Assembly: GCA_036337945.1 (NCBI GenBank) | Contig: JAYZDF010000090.1 | Coordinates: 1 to 20,521, forward strand | DNA: 20,521 nt | Source: JAYZDF01 sp036337945 | GTDB lineage: Bacteria > Myxococcota > Kuafuiibacteriia > Kuafuiibacteriales > Kuafuiibacteriaceae | Direction of reading: 5' to 3' | Shown here: positions 16,901-20,521 of the stretch, in pieces | Position numbering within the stretch: the first letter of the stretch is position 1 | Layout: each line of letters starts with the position of its first letter | Notes under the pieces: generated by a model | Database searches by the model: none | Told to the model about the DNA's origin: nothing | What the model saw: the letters and a program-made list of their open reading frames with translations, nothing else | Made by a program: the position numbers and the translations under genes

Positions 16901-17339
16901 TGGGGGAGGTATTATTTTGTAACTGCCCAGAACCAAATAGCTCGGCAACGCGTCTAACTTGAGAGGCGGAATGAAACATCGCCCAAAACCACAAAAGTAG
17001 AGCAATGCCAGGAATTGAAACGGATGACTGCACCCAGACAACGAATGCAGCAAAAAACAAGCAAGCCAGAACAAACCCGCTATTCGCTTTTCTTTTTGCA
17101 AGAACGTAGCCGCCGATAAAAATACTAGGTAGTTGGTGCGCAAACAGAAGCACTGTCGCAACTGCTAACAGACCTGTCAGGCTCGTCTGCCACCCCAGAG
17201 CGATGATCGAAAAAACAAATAACGGGACAACGATAATGAGTGTCGGGTCGGACGCCTTTCCAAAGATCCAATTCGACGAATGGTCCCGAACCGCCGGACT
17301 CTCATTCGGCCCCTTTTTGGCTTGGCTAGAGTGCTCCAC
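13965..17339 (-). CDS. Membrane/TPR/octahaem cytochrome c fusion protein
   Basis: A 1124-residue protein in three parts. Residues 1-376 hold about 11 hydrophobic segments by eye; intramembrane His H123, H258, H268 and H325 are possible haem or metal ligands. Residues ~405-560 hold four tetratricopeptide repeats (for example FELGKFALASRRYEQAVVNL and NLADAYFSLGRYEQAASVYE). Residues 598-1000 carry eight CxxCH haem sites, with Cys-His spans 602-606, 754-758, 818-822, 868-872, 905-909, 931-935, 958-962 and 996-1000. The first, VGPEACGECHTEQYEQW, matches cytochrome c554-type domains. An odd number of spans with an inner N-terminus would put the TPRs and haems in the periplasm, as cytochrome c maturation requires. 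The role is probably electron transfer or a redox reaction; donor and acceptor are unknown. The start is GTG at 17339 with only a weak ribosome-binding site. Confidence 0.88.
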   Translation of the reverse strand: MEHSSQAKKGPNESPAVRDHSSNWIFGKASDPTLIIVVPLFVFSIIALGWQTSLTGLLAVATVLLFAHQLPSIFIGGYVLAKRKANSGFVLACLFFAAFVVWVQSSVSIPGIALLLWFWAMFHSASQVRRVAELFGSGQLQNNTSPSYLLGLFSIASLLAVSALFSPDQWFQILKPLYLADLLYLTSEQIDFARRSLIVSAVLLNLLFLVRLFAKSKHGKGAPFRIILVVATSVMTWWLSVSTFLPLEVGAASWMAFHALQSVVLVKHYTASQRSPGSSKNDSHFWLLVALSLIGGLFYLLGQDYASPTVIPVITNIALGTTVLHYLLEPVVFGRNALRETNFSTVSQETPTTAHFAQWSNMTVFGILVGLIWIVSPQVNLETQTRTGRKKLEAYQTLVTTLPESGFAHFELGKFALASRRYEQAVVNLRKSVQLNKQNAQAWIDLATALQLSASSDSDYGQAIEAFEKGLALMPSSAVANANLGLIYLRKNEFGKAVLLLEEAARVSSSNSSILGNLADAYFSLGRYEQAASVYEQATKLEKSPEYSNFYRSQAKQSREALRKNAGPPPVRALKSLSEELPKSYEGYSNISKEDYVGPEACGECHTEQYEQWQKHPHRTMNAVVTDSGVVGDFGDVEIRYGDGKARFHKKNQKYLMSLYQDEVLVRQYEITHTVGSTEIQMYIGRLVMGSRSPGNRRVGKEGKLPFSYSIKRKAWYPETYDDPWHQPEFDDENRLTKAYRFYDERAGHWGTNCAWCHNTYAYEERLKLPAKVTGLQDYWYGFDSKDVTYSKTKVPKGLTADEVALDESKFVTVGISCESCHFGGRLHANEGWPIQFVPSGSGLEFTGGNYKKVADARKDPYVINSICGQCHASRNPAYPNGAGTWNSRAARDLNLGACADQIKCTDCHDPHVSERGLADSEKVRRAETACLKCHGEFSTRSAQIKHSGHGETADLSCTDCHMPRIVHGLSDMVRSHTISSPTDERMFAKNAPNACNICHLDKSVNWTIDNLQKLWGVKVSLEDSWLPAYGGSFDYPVGALWLNHSAPMMRQVALDAYSRTSSIGDALRKELIKTLNDSVPANRLMGMPAVERILGRKIPFSEYSPYEKPKEREDKIEKLLRSP

Positions 17340-17404
17340 CTAACTGAAGTGTAGCTGAGCAAACGATAAAGCGTCCAATGCTTAGAGCTTTCTCATCGCG
17401 ATTT

Positions 17405-19249
17405 CTAGGTCAGCTCGAAAACATTCTTCCAGCGATGGACGGAAAAAACCTTTAGAAGCTGTTTCAGAGCGTCTCGACGGTTTATTCGAACTCCCTTCGC
17501 CTCTTCGAGAAGCTTCTGGCAGCGGTCGCGGGAAAACAAGGACCATATGCTCGCGTTACGCTTAGCGACAAGAGGCTCGAACATTGAAGTAATACCTTGA
17601 GCAAACCAATCAAAAAGCATCTCATCCCTGAAAGAATCTCTGCGATTCCAGGCGAGAGAAGAAGGAAGACGTTCACCAAACCCTAATCGAAGAATATATT
17701 GATTCCAACCGTTTCGGTAAAGGTCTCGAAAATCGAGTTTCGTGGTCGCGTCAACCAGAGCTTCAATCGCGAACGGATGAACGAGCTCGAGGCCGTAAGC
17801 TTGTACACATTTTTCCAAAGTGACTACGCTTTGAGAAAATGCACGACGGGTGTATCCATCACGAATTACCGACATCGAGTGATCCCTCTGCCTGTTTCTC
17901 CCGGATTCATCTCGTGAGATTGTTCGCTCTAATATTGAAGGAGGCGGACGAAGCCGCCGCAATAATGAAGAGTTGTATTGCCAAAACAAGTCCCGGTTTC
18001 CTCCCGCAAGTAAGGCGCCTATGAGTTCTGTAAATCCGTGAAGAGGGTCTTTGGCGAAAAGCTGCTTTCCCAAAGCAGAGCAATAGTCTTTCCATTGACC
18101 ATTCAGCAAAATATCAACTCCATGAGAAGAAAATACATTTTCAAAATTGGCTCGTGACATTTCTCTCGCAGCTAAAAAAGCTACAAACATTTGAAGATTC
18201 ACGGAGGGCGTCTCCGCCGCGAATAAGAATTGGTCAAATAGCTCGCGAAAACTCTGAATGTCTGGTGCAAAAAAATTTATCTGGCCACCACGTCCCGCTA
18301 CAAATTGGTGTAAGGGTTCGCTCATGTCAGTATTGTGACCGGCGAATACCGGGCAATAGCTTCTAAATGTCCCTGACCTTCCTGCCGAGACACAATCGTG
18401 AACCACAAAACTTGCGAAAGAACCATCGTCAAGAACACCCCACGATGTTTTTTTCGTCAATTGTGAACTCGTCTCTTTCACAATCTGATCTCGAAAAAAT
18501 GCAGCTTTTGCGTAAGTGTCATCATACCCACTCAAAGGATCAATTTCGGAAGGATAAGGAGTTTCTGATTCAATCTGGAACTTGAGGAGTGAGTAAGTAA
18601 GGACACAACCAGGGAGAAGCTCACGAACTCCAGAGAACATAGTTTGCCCTGACTCTATGATTTCTTGGTTAAGCCATGTGATGAGGTGTGATTCATTCAG
18701 GTTAAATGAACCTAATGCTCGAAACTGCTTCACCTCACTACCAACAACCAAACCACGTTTGTTTTCTTGAAAGTAAAGTGGTTTTGCACCGGCGCGGTCT
18801 TTGGCTATGACAGCTCGTTTTTGCACCAGATCAGTGATCACAACCGCCCATTGGCCTTTAATTTTATCGAAACAATTTAGACCCCAATGAAGATAGGAAG
18901 CCAGCATAATCTCGGAATCCTGGTTGGTTCTAAATCGATAACCTGACTGACTGAGAATCTGATAAAGCTCCTGACGATTAGAGACATGGCCATCAAAAAC
19001 CACCCAATAGTAACCATCATAAGCCAAGGGTTGTTGAATAGATAAGTTCGACCGCCGACTATAACCTAGGCCAACCTGCCATGGTCCGTTTTCATGATGC
19101 GAATGACCGCTTATCGATAAATAGCAACACTGATGCTGGCTCCCCCGATGAGAGATCAACTTCATCATCGTATCTAGACTCGAACGATCTAAGTCTTTTC
19201 CGTGACGAGGATTGGTAAATATAGCACTAAGGCCCGCCACGCCGCGCAC
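17405..19249 (-). CDS. Asparagine-synthase (AsnB) homologue lacking catalytic residues
   Basis: A 614-residue protein with the AsnB layout: an N-terminal glutaminase-like domain (1-~200) and a C-terminal ATP-pyrophosphatase-like domain. Fold markers kept are GVAGL at 3-7, HRG at 34-36, the KDRAGAKPLYF block at 150-160 and GSEVKQFRAL at 170-179. Key catalytic residues are lost. The usual MCGI start is MRGV, with Arg (codon CGC) for the Cys nucleophile. The usual NGEIYN is DGHVSN at 86-91. The SGGxDS pyrophosphate loop is replaced by DDGSFAS at 274-280. The SGxGxDE motif appears as SSHGVDIL at 374-381. It should not make asparagine from glutamine. The long intact frame argues against a simple pseudogene; a repurposed or regulatory protein is possible. 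The GTG start at 19249 is supported by the family N-terminus beginning right there. It lies 65 bp upstream of the octahaem gene. Confidence 0.84.
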   Translation of the reverse strand: MRGVAGLSAIFTNPRHGKDLDRSSLDTMMKLISHRGSQHQCCYLSISGHSHHENGPWQVGLGYSRRSNLSIQQPLAYDGYYWVVFDGHVSNRQELYQILSQSGYRFRTNQDSEIMLASYLHWGLNCFDKIKGQWAVVITDLVQKRAVIAKDRAGAKPLYFQENKRGLVVGSEVKQFRALGSFNLNESHLITWLNQEIIESGQTMFSGVRELLPGCVLTYSLLKFQIESETPYPSEIDPLSGYDDTYAKAAFFRDQIVKETSSQLTKKTSWGVLDDGSFASFVVHDCVSAGRSGTFRSYCPVFAGHNTDMSEPLHQFVAGRGGQINFFAPDIQSFRELFDQFLFAAETPSVNLQMFVAFLAAREMSRANFENVFSSHGVDILLNGQWKDYCSALGKQLFAKDPLHGFTELIGALLAGGNRDLFWQYNSSLLRRLRPPPSILERTISRDESGRNRQRDHSMSVIRDGYTRRAFSQSVVTLEKCVQAYGLELVHPFAIEALVDATTKLDFRDLYRNGWNQYILRLGFGERLPSSLAWNRRDSFRDEMLFDWFAQGITSMFEPLVAKRNASIWSLFSRDRCQKLLEEAKGVRINRRDALKQLLKVFSVHRWKNVFELT

Positions 19250-19306
19250 TGTATCACATGAATTTCGAAAATGTTGTTCCGCTGTGACAGCGTCGAATAT
19301 TATCGA

Positions 19307-20521
19307 CTATGGAGCAAGTTCAAGGCCTTTGACGGAAACGCGTTGCTCTGGCTCACTCTCGTCATTTGTGGTGACTACAAAATCGACGATATCGAAAGGT
19401 GAATTATCTAGGTTTTCATACACGATATGAAACACGATGGACGATACAGCACACCCTGGGTCACGACTGGAGCACAAGCGAAGTTCCGGTTGACAATTAT
19501 TTTGTGGGCAGCCCTCAATAATAAAATCATCAATTGAATTGTGAGCAGAAGATGCGTCTGAATGCTCTAGCTTCAGGTCTGATATAGTCAGAACTCCATC
19601 TCCACAGTTCGTAAGCCGAATATCGCCAACCTCATCATCAATCTCGAGCATGCTCCCCGGCTCCAAACAAAGTTTCGGTGTGGGCTCAATCGATACAGGA
19701 ATGGCAAACACCGATTGATGCGGGTCGCTCGTTTCGAGCAGAAGCTCGGTTGTAAAAATGTCTTCGGAACCTAGATAAGCGACTTCAAGAGTATACGATT
19801 CTCCCGGTGCAATCGTAATATCGCGAACGTTGGGTATATCAAGGTGCGCATTCTCGTCTCGGCTGTAAAGCCTTTTTAGGGCGAGGTCCGCGTTTCCTGA
19901 ATTGCTCACGGTGACCATGGATGTAGAGCGTAAACCGACCGTGGCTTTTTGCCATTGGAGCGAAGAAGGATAAACCTCCAGTTGCGGAGCGGCTGAAGCC
20001 GCTTTGACGTCAATGCGCCAAGCAGGTTTAATATCGCTACTGTCAGTATAAATATGTAATCCTAGATTTTCGTCCGCGGTTGTTTCCCAGGTGCCGGTTG
20101 CGTTGGGCGTGAACGCCAACGTCACTGAGTGCCCTTGGCCTGGAGGGATTTCAAATTTTTGATTTTGAAACCCTTCGATTCCGACGGCGTCTCCCGCGAT
20201 TCTCTCTCCGGTCTCATGACCAGCAACCCAAAGCTGGAGCGCTTGAATTGAAACAGGTGCAGCATCAATACCTGCTGTATTTTCAAATCGAACGTCGATT
20301 TGGCAAGACTCACCCATGTTTAGCGAACCAAAATCTAAAGCAGAACAGTTCGGCGATGACTCTACCTGAGCGGCCATACAACTTTGGTCAACGACCTCAC
20401 ATGTGACTTTAAGATTTCCAGGGTCCGAAGGTTTGCCCAATAGAGCGACCTCGCCTGCCCAACCATATTTTGCGTCCACGATTCGGATTCGACCCTCGTC
20501 TTCTCTCCGATTACATTTCGA
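19307..20521 (-). CDS. Choice-of-anchor-D-like surface protein, 5' end beyond window (partial)
   Basis: The frame is open from the stop at 19307 to the right edge. It stays protein-like before the first possible start (GTG 20479), reading SKCNRREDEGRIRIVDAKYG, so the true start lies outside. The visible ~404 residues look like repeated beta-sandwich (ASH/choice-of-anchor D) domains. These include ALDFGSLNMGESCQIDVRFE, LEVYPSSLQWQKATVGLRST with VSNSGNADL, and LEPGSMLEIDDEVGDIRLTN with CGDGVLTISDL. Such domains occur in exported, often outer-surface proteins of Myxococcota and related groups. About eleven Cys are present. The last third has CPQNNC followed by further Cys, suggesting disulphides and export. 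No enzyme motif is seen. The stop is 57 bp before the AsnB-like start, so it probably leads the same transcript. Confidence 0.72.
   Translation of the reverse strand, partial: SKCNRREDEGRIRIVDAKYGWAGEVALLGKPSDPGNLKVTCEVVDQSCMAAQVESSPNCSALDFGSLNMGESCQIDVRFENTAGIDAAPVSIQALQLWVAGHETGERIAGDAVGIEGFQNQKFEIPPGQGHSVTLAFTPNATGTWETTADENLGLHIYTDSSDIKPAWRIDVKAASAAPQLEVYPSSLQWQKATVGLRSTSMVTVSNSGNADLALKRLYSRDENAHLDIPNVRDITIAPGESYTLEVAYLGSEDIFTTELLLETSDPHQSVFAIPVSIEPTPKLCLEPGSMLEIDDEVGDIRLTNCGDGVLTISDLKLEHSDASSAHNSIDDFIIEGCPQNNCQPELRLCSSRDPGCAVSSIVFHIVYENLDNSPFDIVDFVVTTNDESEPEQRVSVKGLELAP

Noticed and set aside
17405..19249. Simple call of asparagine synthetase (glutamine-hydrolysing) asnB
   Set aside because: The nucleophile Cys and the SGGxDS loop are both missing, so assigning the enzyme activity would be misleading.

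Overview
The window reads as chromosomal DNA of a free-living Gram-negative bacterium, most likely from the old deltaproteobacterial groups (Myxococcota-like). The grounds are a choice-of-anchor-D-type surface protein, a TPR/multihaem cytochrome fusion, a two-domain PutA without a ribbon-helix-helix region, and a signal-peptide protein. The base composition looks a little below 50% GC. This placement is inference; no rRNA or marker gene is present. I saw no tRNA, rRNA, CRISPR array, insertion sequence or phage gene.

Left part (1-9246). The left edge holds the 5' end of an exported protein gene on the minus strand (1-370, GTG start). A divergent intergenic region separates it from a plus-strand VUT/YhhQ transporter gene (657-1478). 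Next come a minus-strand TetR-type regulator gene (1739-2452) and, divergent from it, an N-acyl-D-amino-acid deacylase gene (2544-4253) followed by an OPT-family oligopeptide transporter gene (4312-6078). The 91-bp TetR/deacylase intergenic region carries a near-perfect 27-bp palindrome and a second, imperfect copy 43 bp away. A related palindrome lies just after the OPT gene. Together these suggest a locally regulated module for uptake and deacylation of peptides or acylated D-amino acids. Three overlapping plus-strand genes follow: a PhnD-like binding lipoprotein, a membrane-bound HAMP-GGDEF diguanylate cyclase, and a YkgJ-type cysteine-cluster protein. This looks like a ligand-sensing c-di-GMP unit.

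Right part (9253-20521, all minus strand). Read 5' to 3', this block encodes a Cys-rich choice-of-anchor-D-like protein (its start lies beyond the right edge), an asparagine-synthase homologue, a large membrane/TPR/octahaem cytochrome c fusion, a bifunctional proline dehydrogenase/P5C dehydrogenase (PutA), and a SAM-dependent methyltransferase. The left and right parts converge with only 6 bp between stop codons at 9247-9252.

The most unusual content is in the right part. The asparagine-synthase homologue has lost the Cys nucleophile (Arg at position 2) and its SGGxDS pyrophosphate loop, so it looks like a pseudoenzyme or a repurposed protein. It lies 65 bp upstream of the gene for one polypeptide that joins about 11 membrane segments, four TPRs and eight CxxCH haem sites. 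The surface protein, AsnB-like protein and membrane octahaem protein together are the best candidate in this window for an undescribed system.
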